Shown here: piece by piece, positions 1 through 8,909 of the stretch
How positions within the stretch are numbered: position 1 is the stretch's first letter
How the letters are laid out: each line of letters opens with the position of its first letter
DNA from: Helicobacter pylori
GTDB taxonomy: Bacteria; Campylobacterota; Campylobacteria; Campylobacterales; Helicobacteraceae
Length of the DNA: 64,000 nt
Direction of reading: 5' to 3'
Assembly: GCA_008032955.1 (NCBI GenBank)
Contig: CP032046.1
Coordinates: 372,001-436,000, forward strand
Position numbers and translations under genes: made by a program
Notes under the pieces: generated by a model
Told to the model about the DNA's origin: nothing
What the model saw: the letters and a program-made list of their open reading frames with translations, nothing else
Database searches by the model: none

Positions 1-197
1 CTAGCTCTTGATACGCAGTCTTTGTAAGCCTTAACACTCTCTTTAGCTTCTTCTAATAGTTTCCTCGCTTCAGGCGTGAGCAATTTCTCACACTCTTTTT
101 TCTCAGCTTCAGTTTTGGCTTTTGATACGCAATCCAAATAAACCCTAACACTCTCTTTGGCTAAAACCTTTTTCTGTAAGTCTTTAGGGAGATCTTT
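1..197. repeat. cagY middle-repeat-region direct repeat, copy 1
   Basis: This stretch is identical, base for base by eye, to 550-746. The offset is 549 bp (183 codons), so recombination between the copies keeps the cagY frame. A shorter related copy starts near 322. Confidence 0.9.
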
Positions 198-2831
198 GAC
201 ACACCTTTTTTTCTCAGCTTCGGTTTTAGCGTTTTTCAAACAATCTAGCGCTTGATTCTCTAATAGTTTCCTCGCTTCAGGCGTGAGCAATTTCTCGCAT
301 TCTTGTTTCTCTTTTTCATTTCTAGCTCTTGATACGCAGTCTTTGTAAGCCTTAACACTCTCTTTAGCTTCTTCTAATAGTTTCCTCGCTTCGGGCGTGA
401 GCAATTTCTCGCATTCTTTTCTTTCAGCTTCGTTTTTGGCTTTTGATACGCAATCCAAATAAGCCTTAACGCTTTTTTTAGATTCTTCTAATAGTTTTTT
501 CGCTTCAGGCGTGAGTAATTTCTCGCATTCTTGTTTCTCTTTTTCATTTCTAGCTCTTGATACGCAGTCTTTGTAAGCCTTAACACTCTCTTTAGCTTCT
601 TCTAATAGTTTCCTCGCTTCAGGCGTGAGCAATTTCTCACACTCTTTTTTCTCAGCTTCAGTTTTGGCTTTTGATACGCAATCCAAATAAACCCTAACAC
701 TCTCTTTGGCTAAAACCTTTTTCTGTAAGTCTTTAGGGAGATCTTTCAAGCACTCTTTCCGTTCTTCATCGGTTTTAGCGTTTTTCAAACAATCTAGCGC
801 TTGATTCTCTAATAGTTTCCTCGCTTCAGGCGTGAGTAATTTCTCGCATTCTTGTTTCTCAGCTTCAGTTTTGGCTTGAGATACGCAATCCAAATAAGCT
901 CTAACGCTCTTTTTAGCTTCTTCTAACTTTTTTTTCGCTTCAGGCGTGAGCAATTTCTCGCATTCTTGTTTCTCAGCTTCAGTTTTGGCTTGAGATACGC
1001 AATCCAAATAAGCCTTAACGCTCTCTTTGGCTTCTTCTTCTAAAAGTTTTTTCGCTTCGGGCGTGAGCAATTTCTCGCATTCTTGTTTCTCAGCTTCAGT
1101 TTTGGCTTGAGATGCACAGTCTTTATAAGCTTTCAGGCTCTCTTTAGCTAAAATATCGCTTTGTAAGTCTTTAGGGAGATTTTTCAAACACTTTTTTCGT
1201 TCTTCATCGGTTTTAGCGTTTTTCAAACAATCTAGAACCTGTTGTTCTAACTTTTTTTTCGCTTCAGGGGTGAGCAATTTCTCACACTCTTTTTTCTCTT
1301 TTTCATTCCTAGCTCTTGAAACGCAGTCCTTGTAAGCCTTGACGCTCATATCAGCTAGTAGTTCTTTTTGCAAGTCTTGGGGAATATTTTTCAAGCACTC
1401 GTTTCGTTCTTCATCGGTTTTAGCGTTTTTCAAACAATCTAGCGCTTGTTGTTTCAATCTTTCTATAGCTTCTTTAGACAAGCCTTTCAAGCATTCGTTT
1501 TTCTCAGCTTCTGTTTTGGCGTTTTTGATACAATCCTTATACTCTTGAAGCTCTTTTTGAAGCTCTAATTCCTTACGGAATTTCTCTCTAATCTCAGGGT
1601 CATTTATGAGTTTTAGGCACTCTTTCCGTTCTTCATCGGTTTTAGCGTTTTTCAAACAATCTAGAGCCACTTGAACTTTTTGTTGGTTTAGTAAGCTTTT
1701 TTTTAGGTTTTCATCTTTGATTAAATCTAAACACTTGATCCTTTCTTCTTCAGTTTTGGCATTTTTGATGCAATCATTATAAGCCTCTAGAGTCTTTTTC
1801 ATTTGATCTTGAAGTTTTTTGTCTTTGATAAGCTTCAAACATTCTTCATAGTTGCCACCATTACTAATACACTCATAAAAGGCTCTCAATGGGTTTTTGT
1901 CCTCAATTTCTGCAATATTCAAATAGTTGTATAAGGTTCTATTGGGATCGTCATTGAAGAAAAGATTCTTATCGATCATATTGCCTTTTTCATTCCGTTC
2001 TTTCAGCAATCGGTTATACTCTTGCCTTATTTGGATTTCATCATTAACATAAAGATTCCTGTCTTTGCTAAAACGAGAGCTTTTATCTTCCAAAGGTACA
2101 AAGTAGTGAAAAATGCTTCTAGAAAATAAAATAATCACGATAAGAACGGCGACTACAATGCCACCAATAATGTATTTCTTTTTGCTTCCTTTGATAATCT
2201 CTTGATCGTTAGAGTCGTCAGTTATTTCTTCTAGCTTGTCTTCATCAAAATGGGTTTTAGTTTCTGTGGGGTTGTCAAGATGATTGTCTGAGCTTTCTGT
2301 GGGGTTGTCAAGATGATTGTCTGAGCTTTCTTCTTTTAAAAGATCTTCAAAATGATTGGCTTCTGTTGCTTCTTCATTAGATAGATCTTGGGGTGAATCT
2401 TGTTGGGTTTTTTCAGAAGTTTCATCATCAATCAAGTCCGTTTGAGTTTCTTCTTGATGCTCATTATTTTCTCGATCATCTTCTTCGTTCAGTTTTTGGG
2501 TTTCTTCATCTAAACTCTTTTGCTGAGTGAAAGGTCTTTTATCATCAACTAATTTTCTGGCTTTCTTGAATAACTTGTCTGCTAGACTGCCATTGCTAGA
2601 TTCTGAAGTTTCATTACCTCCAGAATCCATTTGAGTTTGGGTTTCTTCTGGCTTGTCTTCATCAAAATGGGTTTTAGTTTCTGTGGAATTGTCAAGATGA
2701 TTGTCTGAACTTTCTTCTTTTAAAAGATCTTCAAAATGATTGGCTTCCGTTGCTTCTTCATTAGATAGATCTTGGGGTGAATCTTGTTGGGCTTTTTTAG
2801 AAGTTTCAAGTTTATCGTTTTCTTCATTCAT
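1..2831 (-). CDS. cagY: CagY (VirB10-like T4SS core protein), 5' part, cut by window edge
   Basis: The frame is open from an ATG at 2831 to the left edge, giving about 943 codons of a protein normally close to 1,900 residues. The first ~210 residues are acidic and contain an internal duplication. A hydrophobic segment follows at about residues 213-234. After it comes the middle repeat region, made of short alternating modules rich in K, E and regularly spaced Cys, with recurring phrases such as LLTPEARKLLEEAKES and ALDCLKNAKTDEER. I checked the frame at several points and saw no break. CagY is the VirB10 homologue that spans the envelope in the core complex. The VirB10 domain lies beyond the edge. 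In-frame repeats allow recombination that changes CagY and tunes secretion, as known for this gene. It is the last gene of the cagV-W-X-Y minus-strand run seen here. Confidence 0.95.
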   Translation of the reverse strand, partial: MNEENDKLETSKKAQQDSPQDLSNEEATEANHFEDLLKEESSDNHLDNSTETKTHFDEDKPEETQTQMDSGGNETSESSNGSLADKLFKKARKLVDDKRPFTQQKSLDEETQKLNEEDDRENNEHQEETQTDLIDDETSEKTQQDSPQDLSNEEATEANHFEDLLKEESSDNHLDNPTESSDNHLDNPTETKTHFDEDKLEEITDDSNDQEIIKGSKKKYIIGGIVVAVLIVIILFSRSIFHYFVPLEDKSSRFSKDRNLYVNDEIQIRQEYNRLLKERNEKGNMIDKNLFFNDDPNRTLYNYLNIAEIEDKNPLRAFYECISNGGNYEECLKLIKDKKLQDQMKKTLEAYNDCIKNAKTEEERIKCLDLIKDENLKKSLLNQQKVQVALDCLKNAKTDEERKECLKLINDPEIREKFRKELELQKELQEYKDCIKNAKTEAEKNECLKGLSKEAIERLKQQALDCLKNAKTDEERNECLKNIPQDLQKELLADMSVKAYKDCVSRARNEKEKKECEKLLTPEAKKKLEQQVLDCLKNAKTDEERKKCLKNLPKDLQSDILAKESLKAYKDCASQAKTEAEKQECEKLLTPEAKKLLEEEAKESVKAYLDCVSQAKTEAEKQECEKLLTPEAKKKLEEAKKSVRAYLDCVSQAKTEAEKQECEKLLTPEARKLLENQALDCLKNAKTDEERKECLKDLPKDLQKKVLAKESVRVYLDCVSKAKTEAEKKECEKLLTPEARKLLEEAKESVKAYKDCVSRARNEKEKQECEKLLTPEAKKLLEESKKSVKAYLDCVSKAKNEAERKECEKLLTPEARKLLEEAKESVKAYKDCVSRARNEKEKQECEKLLTPEARKLLENQALDCLKNAKTEAEKKRCVKDLPKDLQKKVLAKESVRVYLDCVSKAKTEAEKKECEKLLTPEARKLLEEAKESVKAYKDCVSRA
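550..746. repeat. cagY middle-repeat-region direct repeat, copy 2
   Basis: Second copy of the 197-bp identical repeat. The copies diverge after 'gggagatcttt', where g at 198 corresponds to c at 747. Confidence 0.9.
2234..2424. repeat. cagY 5'-end long direct repeat, copy 1, with tandem 33-bp unit
   Basis: This block matches 2651-2808 closely but is 33 bp longer. The extra length is a second tandem copy of a 33-bp unit (2263-2295 and 2296-2328) encoding ESSDNHLDNPT. It corresponds to the acidic N-terminal repeats of CagY. Confidence 0.85.
2651..2808. repeat. cagY 5'-end long direct repeat, copy 2
   Basis: Second copy of the 5' repeat, with only one 33-bp unit and a few substitutions. It sits just inside the cagY start and encodes most of the first 60 residues. 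Confidence 0.85.
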
Positions 2832-2845
2832 GTCTTAACGCCTTT

Positions 2846-4414
2846 TTATTTATCTCTGACAAGAGGGAGCTTTTTAATCACACGCTCCAATTCACCATAG
2901 TTTTTGATATTGTAATTTTTTGTCAATGGATTTTTCCCATAGCCTTTATTAATCACTGTTACAAGGGCTTTGTCTTTAATGAGCTTAAACTTCTCTGCAA
3001 TTTCATTAACTCTATACCATCTCAATCCTGAATTAGTCATGTTAGGATCAATGGCGGCATCAGTCATGCTCAATTTCCCATCAGGTTGAACCACAAAAAT
3101 AGCAGGTTGGAGAGTGATGTTTTTGAAACCAAAATAAGTGAATGTGCCATCATCAAAAATTTCAGAGGGCATAATATGTTTAGAGCGTTTTTCAGGTGCT
3201 TGGTAGTAATTGTAGTTTCTAGGCACAGGGTTTCTTTTTAACGCATTATGCACATATTGGGTCTCTAGCGCCTTTGCTTGATCTAAGATAATTTTTTGTT
3301 TTTCTTCTCTTATTTTTTCTTTGTTGATAATCTGTTCATTGCTCGCCATCATTACTCTATTGATGTAGGCTGTGGTGTTGAGATTTTCTTGCTTGATCAA
3401 TTCTCTCTGCCTCTTTGCTTCTTCTCTCTTTTTTAATTCCTCTTCAATAACGCTAGAGACTTCGTGTCTTTGTGGGTATTCTAATTTGACCGTTAGATAC
3501 GCTGAAGCAAAATTGTCTTTTTGAGCTATCCTCAAAATGAATTGATACAAGGCTTTATTGGTCCGCACAACAAGATTAGTCCTCCAAGCGCTATCGCTAG
3601 GAGATAATTCTACGGAGTTATCCTCGGGGCTTTTTTGAGATTTATCTGTCTTAATACTGATTTTATCCTTGGCTCTTTGCCTGACTGCCTCTTCAGCTTG
3701 TTTCTTGTTGAGTTCTTCAATTTGTTTGAGCGCGTTAGCTTGAGCCTGCTCTTGCATGTCCTCTAGTCGTTCCATTTGGTCTAATTCATTTTCTCTCTGT
3801 TGCTTGATCAATTCGCTAAGATTTTTGTTATTGCTCAAATTTTGTGGGTTACTCATAGCGTTAGTGAGATTTTCTAAATTGGCTCTATTTTTTGCACGCT
3901 CCTCCTTTCTTTTTTCTCTTTTATCTTTTTGCGCTTTTTGTGCTTGTTCTTTAGCTTCTTTTTCTTTTTCTAGAGCTTTTTTTTGTTCTTCTAATTCTTT
4001 AGGGTCAGGCGCATCTACGATAAGTTTTTTTGTTTTTAAAAATTCTTGGTAATCTCTTGTCATTAGGGCAAAATTCACTGCTTCTTTTTCAAACATGAGA
4101 TTACTTTTTACCGATTTAGGTTGAATGAATATGTGATTAGAATTAGGCACAATATTCCAACCTTTATTGAAACCTGTTGTGATGTAAGAAATAGTTTCAT
4201 CTTTTTCAAGTTGGATCACAGTAACATTGTCTAATGAAGTCCAAATCGTGATGGGTTTTTCATCTCCCAAATAAGCAATCTTCTTATTCACCACTTTCAC
4301 CCTACCACGATTAAAATTTTTAATGTCAGGTGCTGCTGCTTCTATTACGCTAGATAAAAATAAATAACCAAGACAGAAACAGCCAACAATTTTTTTAAAA
4401 AATGCCTGCTCCAT
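2846..4414 (-). CDS. cagX: CagX (VirB9-like T4SS core complex protein)
   Basis: From the ATG at 4414 the product is 522 residues, the usual length. AAGAGGA lies 7 bases before this ATG; a TTG two codons upstream is possible but less well placed. A signal-like hydrophobic stretch (residues ~8-28, ending in SSVIEAAAPD) points to export. Residues ~130-260 are charged and predicted coiled-coil (KEKEAKEQAQKAQKDKREKR and similar). The C-terminal third, with FDDGTFTYFGF and PAIFVVQPDG, is the VirB9/CagX-type beta domain. CagX joins CagY, CagT, CagM and Cag3 in the outer membrane core complex. It is the gene just upstream of cagY on the same strand, with a 14-bp gap. Confidence 0.95.
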   Translation of the reverse strand: MEQAFFKKIVGCFCLGYLFLSSVIEAAAPDIKNFNRGRVKVVNKKIAYLGDEKPITIWTSLDNVTVIQLEKDETISYITTGFNKGWNIVPNSNHIFIQPKSVKSNLMFEKEAVNFALMTRDYQEFLKTKKLIVDAPDPKELEEQKKALEKEKEAKEQAQKAQKDKREKRKEERAKNRANLENLTNAMSNPQNLSNNKNLSELIKQQRENELDQMERLEDMQEQAQANALKQIEELNKKQAEEAVRQRAKDKISIKTDKSQKSPEDNSVELSPSDSAWRTNLVVRTNKALYQFILRIAQKDNFASAYLTVKLEYPQRHEVSSVIEEELKKREEAKRQRELIKQENLNTTAYINRVMMASNEQIINKEKIREEKQKIILDQAKALETQYVHNALKRNPVPRNYNYYQAPEKRSKHIMPSEIFDDGTFTYFGFKNITLQPAIFVVQPDGKLSMTDAAIDPNMTNSGLRWYRVNEIAEKFKLIKDKALVTVINKGYGKNPLTKNYNIKNYGELERVIKKLPLVRDK

Positions 4415-4466
4415 CAACAATTCCTCTTAAAAAATATTTGTAATTGTAACACAAGAATAAAGTGGC

Positions 4467-6074
4467 TTATCCTTTAAACATAGATCCACCAACTCTTCCT
4501 ACCATTAAGGCATCTCTTTCTCTATCCATTCTGCTACCATCCATAGAGACAGAGCTGAAAATGGTATTAACGATCGCATTGACACTCTCAATAATCGTCT
4601 CTATGAAACCTTTTAAAATAAATAGAGTGATCAAACTCGCAATAGTTGAATCGATACCCAGTCCCCCTTGATTGATGTTTTGTATAGCAACAGAGGGCGT
4701 TATGGTCAAATTGAATGCCAATAATGCCAAAACACCAAAGAGTAAAATAGGAATAGCTAGAACCAAGATAAACAAATTATTAATAAACCATATCAATATG
4801 TTTTTCATAGAATCTTTGAACCAATCTAGCACGATCAAACATACCGCAATAGGGAACACAATACCGCTAAAAGCCCCAGCTATCAAAGGTTTCACAACCA
4901 CAGTGCTTATTCTCATAATAATAGTTACTTGCATAAAAATGGCGAATAAAGAAATACCTGCCACTTGCAAGCCTTGTAACAAACTAGGAGCGTTGTTGCC
5001 AACATTAGAAAAAACAGCTCTTACTGCAGGTAAAATTGAATTAACAGTGTAATTCAGCACTAAATCTAAAGCCCAAAAAAGAACTTGATTCAGCCCAAAA
5101 GCGCCTGCTAAACCAAAATAAATGGAATAAGAGATTTTATAAAGATAACCAAAACCTGCATAGGCGATAAAAGAGACCATCGCCATTTTGAATAATGTCC
5201 CCCCAACAAATCGCATGTATTCAAAACCTATGTTAATCTGAATGTTACTTGAAATATCTCTCAATTTCATAAAAGAAATGAAAACAAAAATCCCAAAAAC
5301 AATATAAATCAGGTAAGAAACAAAATCAAGATATGACCCTTGCCCTATGATAATATCAGGCAGATTGACTACACCATATGCAGGAAGAACAGCAGCGTCC
5401 GCTCCTTTGACAACAGATTCTAATGCGGCAAAAGCAAGCATGGCTGTAGTGTTGTTTTGCAGTTTATTTGCAGTGAATTCTTTGCCAATCAGCCAAATTA
5501 AACCATCAGCTGTAATATTCGTAGAAGCTTGAGCGGTTATTGAGCCAATTATTTGCAAAAGAATATTGCCTTTCACATTGTCCTCAACACCGCCTTTGGT
5601 AAAATTCTGAATCTTGTTGCTCAAATTGTCTAGCACGCTATCCATGGATACGTCTATGTTTTTATTTATCAATGCGTTCCAACCAAAATTACAGCCACTT
5701 GATGGCGTTAGAGCAAAACCTTGTATAGCTGTAGCAACACTTGCCCACGCCGATCCCCATAAAGGACCTAAAGTATTCAAATATTTCACCAGATTGCTAG
5801 CGGCTAAACTTGTGGCTAATGGTGTGCTAAGCGCTTCAATCACACCCTGTCCTGAACTCTTTCCACTCCCTGATGCACCAATAGATGTATAGCCTGTCAA
5901 AATATCTGCAAAACTCTTGTTGGTTAAAACATAACTCGGTATCAGCATGCAATAAACTGTTTGGTAAATTTTGAGATTTGAAACAATGGGCAAATCAATA
6001 GCTTTCAACCAATTGGGAACAATGAGAAAAAAACTCATGATCGTTATTAAAAAAGTCCTTTTAAGATTAAACAT
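4467..6074 (-). CDS. cagW: CagW (VirB6-like inner membrane T4SS protein)
   Basis: This 535-residue protein begins with a hydrophobic N-terminal segment. Its C-terminal half is strongly hydrophobic with about five or six membrane segments, for example FVSYLIYIVFGIFVFISFM, ALFAIFMQVTIIM-like and NNLFILVLAIPILLFGVLAL. The arrangement fits the polytopic VirB6 family that CagW is assigned to. CagW is needed for assembly of the inner membrane part of the machine and for CagA delivery in known strains. Its ATG lies 4 bp after the cagV stop codon, so the two are probably cotranscribed. Confidence 0.94.
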   Translation of the reverse strand: MFNLKRTFLITIMSFFLIVPNWLKAIDLPIVSNLKIYQTVYCMLIPSYVLTNKSFADILTGYTSIGASGSGKSSGQGVIEALSTPLATSLAASNLVKYLNTLGPLWGSAWASVATAIQGFALTPSSGCNFGWNALINKNIDVSMDSVLDNLSNKIQNFTKGGVEDNVKGNILLQIIGSITAQASTNITADGLIWLIGKEFTANKLQNNTTAMLAFAALESVVKGADAAVLPAYGVVNLPDIIIGQGSYLDFVSYLIYIVFGIFVFISFMKLRDISSNIQINIGFEYMRFVGGTLFKMAMVSFIAYAGFGYLYKISYSIYFGLAGAFGLNQVLFWALDLVLNYTVNSILPAVRAVFSNVGNNAPSLLQGLQVAGISLFAIFMQVTIIMRISTVVVKPLIAGAFSGIVFPIAVCLIVLDWFKDSMKNILIWFINNLFILVLAIPILLFGVLALLAFNLTITPSVAIQNINQGGLGIDSTIASLITLFILKGFIETIIESVNAIVNTIFSSVSMDGSRMDRERDALMVGRVGGSMFKG

Positions 6075-6078
6075 GCTC

Positions 6079-6837
6079 TTATTTCTCTAATGTCTTATTT
6101 TTCGCTTCCACTTCTTTAATCTTTCTCAAAATTTCGCTTACTGTCTGTTCGTTTTGTAAATCCGTGATTTGAATGTCAAACACTTTGAAGCCAAAAGGAT
6201 TGATGATAAGATTTTCTTGAGAAGAGTTACCTCTAGCAAAATCATAATAAATAGTTACTTGTTTTTTAGTAATATATTCATAATTTTCCATCGTATCAGG
6301 TGTGATTTTGATGGTAATGAAAAATGTTAATCTCGTTAAGGGACTATTTTTGACTTTTTCTCTTTGTATGTTAGAGCTAATGATAGCTTCTGCTCGGACT
6401 TTATCCACGAATTGTCTGATATTTTCATTGAACATTCTCATTGCTTGGGTTTGGAAACTCACATCGCAATATTGCATCAGTTGATCCTTACGATCCCTCA
6501 AAGAATTTTTACTATAACCAAACAGCAATGAGACAAATTTTGAAGTTGCGCTATCCACAACAGCTTCAGAATTGACAATTTGCCTAGCATCGGAGCGTTT
6601 GACAATTTTAAATTCTCCTGTGTATCGATCAATGCCATAAACAAATATATCCGTTTTCTTCAAAGGCATCATCATCACAATACTCGTTACAGCGACGACA
6701 TTGAGTGCCATAGAGAGATAAAAAGCCCTTTTGAAAGTCCTATTGGCCTTATTGAGTTTTGCCAATCTATCAAGGGCTATCACACCCCCAACCAAATTTT
6801 CATCAATCAAGACTTCTTCGTTTTTTTTCCCTAACAT
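6079..6837 (-). CDS. cagV: CagV (VirB8-like T4SS protein)
   Basis: The product has 252 residues: a cytoplasmic N-terminus, one membrane segment at about residues 40-58 (FYLSMALNVVAVTSIVMMM) and a periplasmic VirB8-type domain with FVYGIDRYTGEFK and the ITPDTMENYEY region. VirB8 proteins bridge the inner membrane components and the core. The ATG at 6837 has no purine-rich ribosome binding site before it (AGCTGTCGC). Nine bases upstream ends a 16-codon leader ORF that does have a strong one, in the same frame, so cagV translation may depend on coupling. It is the first gene of the cagV-W-X-Y set. Confidence 0.93.
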   Translation of the reverse strand: MLGKKNEEVLIDENLVGGVIALDRLAKLNKANRTFKRAFYLSMALNVVAVTSIVMMMPLKKTDIFVYGIDRYTGEFKIVKRSDARQIVNSEAVVDSATSKFVSLLFGYSKNSLRDRKDQLMQYCDVSFQTQAMRMFNENIRQFVDKVRAEAIISSNIQREKVKNSPLTRLTFFITIKITPDTMENYEYITKKQVTIYYDFARGNSSQENLIINPFGFKVFDIQITDLQNEQTVSEILRKIKEVEAKNKTLEK

Positions 6838-6846
6838 GCGACAGCT

Positions 6847-6897
6847 TTATTGTTTAATTATTGGTTTGTTGGTTGTAAAACTTGAGAGATTTTTCAT
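6847..6897 (-). CDS. Putative 16-codon leader peptide ORF upstream of cagV
   Basis: An ATG at 6897 follows AAGGAG (6904-6909) by six bases, and a TATAAT lies at 6922-6927. The ORF reads MKNLSSFTTNKPIIKQ and stops with TAA at 6847-6849. It is in the same frame as cagV, whose ATG comes nine bases after that stop. The promoter, leader and cagV spacing suggests a translated leader or translational coupling. Whether it is translated is unknown; an old nonsense codon in a longer cagV is the alternative. Confidence 0.5.
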   Translation of the reverse strand: MKNLSSFTTNKPIIKQ

Positions 6898-6921
6898 TAA
6901 AAACTCCTTAAAATAACCCTA

Positions 6922-6927
6922 ATTATA
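6922..6927 (-). promoter_or_regulatory. -10 element TATAAT of the cagV-W-X-Y promoter
   Basis: On the minus strand the context is TTTTGCTATAATTAGGG, a near-ideal H. pylori sigma-80 extended -10. Transcription would start around 6915, giving a short leader before the small ORF at 6897. Confidence 0.7.
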
Positions 6928-7007
6928 GCAAAATTTCTGTAAAAACTATGTATTTGAAAAACCTTTAACAAAAACCTTTTTGGACAAGGCGTTGAGCAAA
7001 GATTCCT

Positions 7008-7013
7008 TATAAT
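7008..7013 (+). promoter_or_regulatory. Possible upstream -10 element (TATAAT) in the cagV-cagU gap
   Basis: A TATAAT occurs about 210 bp before cagU on the plus strand, upstream of the better placed -10 at 7171. It could give a longer cagU leader or a short untranslated RNA. No experimental support is available here. Confidence 0.35.
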
Positions 7014-7170
7014 TAATGTAAGCAGCGAATTGTTTCAAACAAGAAGCAAGATAAAACACGATGCAACTCAAAAAGTAAGAGCGATGAGTAAGCAGTCGTA
7101 ACTCAATAATGAAATTTTAGAAGCGCTTAATTCAAAGAGATGAGACAATCACAACTCATAGAGAGAATGG

Positions 7171-7176
7171 TATAAT
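7171..7176 (+). promoter_or_regulatory. -10 element TATAAT of the cagU-cagT promoter
   Basis: GGTATAATATC lies 41 bp before the cagU ATG, with AAAGGAG four bases before the start codon. This is the closest consensus -10 to cagU. Confidence 0.65.
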
Positions 7177-7216
7177 ATCAAAATAAGTTCTCAATTTAAT
7201 TCTTGAAAGGAGTTTC

Positions 7217-7882
7217 ATGAACGATACAACAGAACATCATGGATCCAATCCGCTAAACGCCCCACCACCTAGCAACTCACAGAGCAACGATCTCTTAAAT
7301 TTGCTAGACTCGTTATATCCTAAAGGGAGTTTAGGGGAACAAAGATTTCACGAAGCTTTAAAGAATCAAGAAGAGTTGAAAAATATCCTAATAGAAATAG
7401 AAAAGCTACCGCAAGAAAAAAGGTATGAACTTCTGATGCAGATAGGACAAGCCAAACAAAGAATAATGGAAGCATACGCTCATTCATTCTTAGGATATAT
7501 AGGGGGACTAGAGCATCTGTTAGGATTGTGTATGGGTGGGATATTTGTTTTGTTTGCAGTCTATTTTGTATTTTTAAGAACTAGCAAAAACACAGAGCTA
7601 GTGGAAAGTCTAAAAACAAAATTAAAACTTCAGTATTTTTACTATGCCTTTGGTGTGGGTGCGGTTTTGTTTTTTGGATTAGAAACAATTAGATCGATTT
7701 ATGAACTATATATCTTAGGAATTGGTAGCACTAACGACAAGGTGCTCTTTGTTTTAAAAAACATTTGCTTCATAGGTATGGGCTATTTGATCTATAAAGT
7801 TATTAAAGTTATTGGTATAAAAATTTTATCAATGGTCTTTTCACTTCAAAGAAACAAGAGCGATAAGGAGAAACAACAATGA
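7217..7882 (+). CDS. cagU: CagU (inner membrane T4SS component)
   Basis: This 221-residue protein has an N-terminal soluble part (~residues 1-95, helical and charged) and three hydrophobic segments: about 97-118 ([20 protein letters not shown]), 137-155 ([16 protein letters not shown]) and 175-205. It is one of the Cag proteins without a VirB counterpart and is reported as an inner membrane protein needed for CagA delivery. The AAAGGAG site and a TATAAT support the start. Its stop overlaps the cagT start by 4 bp (ATGA), a sign of translational coupling. Confidence 0.92.
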   Translation: MNDTTEHHGSNPLNAPPPSNSQSNDLLNLLDSLYPKGSLGEQRFHEALKNQEELKNILIEIEKLPQEKRYELLMQIGQAKQRIMEAYAHSFLGYIGGLEHLLGLCMGGIFVLFAVYFVFLRTSKNTELVESLKTKLKLQYFYYAFGVGAVLFFGLETIRSIYELYILGIGSTNDKVLFVLKNICFIGMGYLIYKVIKVIGIKILSMVFSLQRNKSDKEKQQ

Positions 7883-8721
7883 AACTGAGAGCAAGTGTTT
7901 TAATCGGTGCGACAATTCTGTGCTTAACTTTAAGCGCGTGCAGTAACTATGCGAAAAAAGTGGTGAAACAAAAGAACCATGTTTATACGCCTGTGTATAA
8001 TGAACTGATAGAGAAGTATAGTGAGATCCCCTTAAATGACAAACTCAAAGACACACCATTCATGGTGCAAGTGAAGTTGCCAAATTACAAGGATTATTTG
8101 CTGGATAATAAACAAGTTGTACTAACTTTCAAACTTGTCCATCATTCTAAAAAGATTACGCTCATAGGCGATGCCAATAAGATCCTTCAATACAAGAATT
8201 ACTTCCAAGCTAACGGGGCAAGATCTGACATTGATTTTTACTTGCAGCCTACTTTGAATCAAAAGGGTGTGGTGATGATAGCGAGTAACTACAATGATAA
8301 TCCTAACAACAAAGAACAACCACAGACCTTTGATGTGTTGCAAGGGAGTCAGCCAATGCTAGGAGCTAACACAAAAAACTTGCATGGCTATGATGTGAGT
8401 GGAGCAAACAACAAGCAAGTGATCAATGAAGTGGCAAGAGAAAAAGCCCAGCTAGAAAAAATCAATCAGTATTACAAAACTCTCTTGCAAGACAAGGAAC
8501 AAGAATATACCACTAGGAAAAATAACCAACGAGAAATTTTAGAAACCTTGAGTAATCGTGCAGGTTATCAAATGAGGCAGAATGTGATTAGTTCTGAGAT
8601 TTTTAAGAATGGCAACTTGAACATGCAAGCCAGAGAGGAAGAAGTTAGGGAGAAGTTGCAAGAAGAAAGAGAGAATGAATACTTACGCAATCAAATCAGA
8701 AGTTTGCTCAGTGGTAAGTGA
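7879..8721 (+). CDS. cagT: CagT (VirB7-like outer membrane lipoprotein of the T4SS)
   Basis: The 280-residue product starts with a lipoprotein signal peptide: a basic start, a hydrophobic core and the lipobox LSAC with the lipidated Cys at residue 21. The middle part carries the ordered domain ([15 protein letters not shown] and after). The C-terminal ~80 residues are a long charged helix ([19 protein letters not shown] and on) longer than in classical VirB7. CagT belongs to the outer membrane core complex with CagX, CagY, CagM and Cag3. It overlaps cagU by 4 bp and is the last gene of this plus-strand pair. Confidence 0.94.
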   Translation: MKLRASVLIGATILCLTLSACSNYAKKVVKQKNHVYTPVYNELIEKYSEIPLNDKLKDTPFMVQVKLPNYKDYLLDNKQVVLTFKLVHHSKKITLIGDANKILQYKNYFQANGARSDIDFYLQPTLNQKGVVMIASNYNDNPNNKEQPQTFDVLQGSQPMLGANTKNLHGYDVSGANNKQVINEVAREKAQLEKINQYYKTLLQDKEQEYTTRKNNQREILETLSNRAGYQMRQNVISSEIFKNGNLNMQAREEEVREKLQEERENEYLRNQIRSLLSGK

Positions 8722-8759
8722 TTGGAAGAAAAAAGGGAGAGAGTATAAGGGTAGAGAGA

Positions 8760-8850
8760 AACGCCAACGGGCGTTAGCTTTACTTGATAAGTAAGGCGAT
8801 CAAGTAAGTTGAAGCACTCATCATTTTTTAATCCTGTCTCTGCCTGAGAC
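8760..8850. other. Cluster of stem-loops between the convergent cagT and cagS genes
   Basis: Three inverted repeats lie here: AACGCC/GGCGTT with a 4-base loop (8760-8775), ACTTGAT/ATCAAGT (8782-8805) and GTCTC/GAGAC (8836-8850). None is followed by a clear T tract on either strand, so these are not ordinary terminators. They may mark the 3' ends of the converging transcripts. Confidence 0.45.
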
Positions 8851-8909
8851 GAATACTTTTCAAACTGAATTTTGTTAGTTACACCGAGATTTTTTGTTCG
8901 TTTTCCACA

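Noticed and set aside
1339..1548. Plus-strand ORF inside cagY
   Set aside because: It is the antisense of the open cagY frame, with no ribosome binding site.
1..1900. Regular repeats resembling a CRISPR array
   Set aside because: The repeats are unequal, in frame and coding for CagY modules; there are no constant spacers or cas genes.
3756..4052. Plus-strand 98-codon ORF inside cagX
   Set aside because: It is a shadow of the charged coiled-coil region of cagX; Ser/Leu/Phe-rich filler.
4462..5892. Several plus-strand ORFs across cagW
   Set aside because: They are antisense shadows of the hydrophobic cagW frame and lack ribosome sites.
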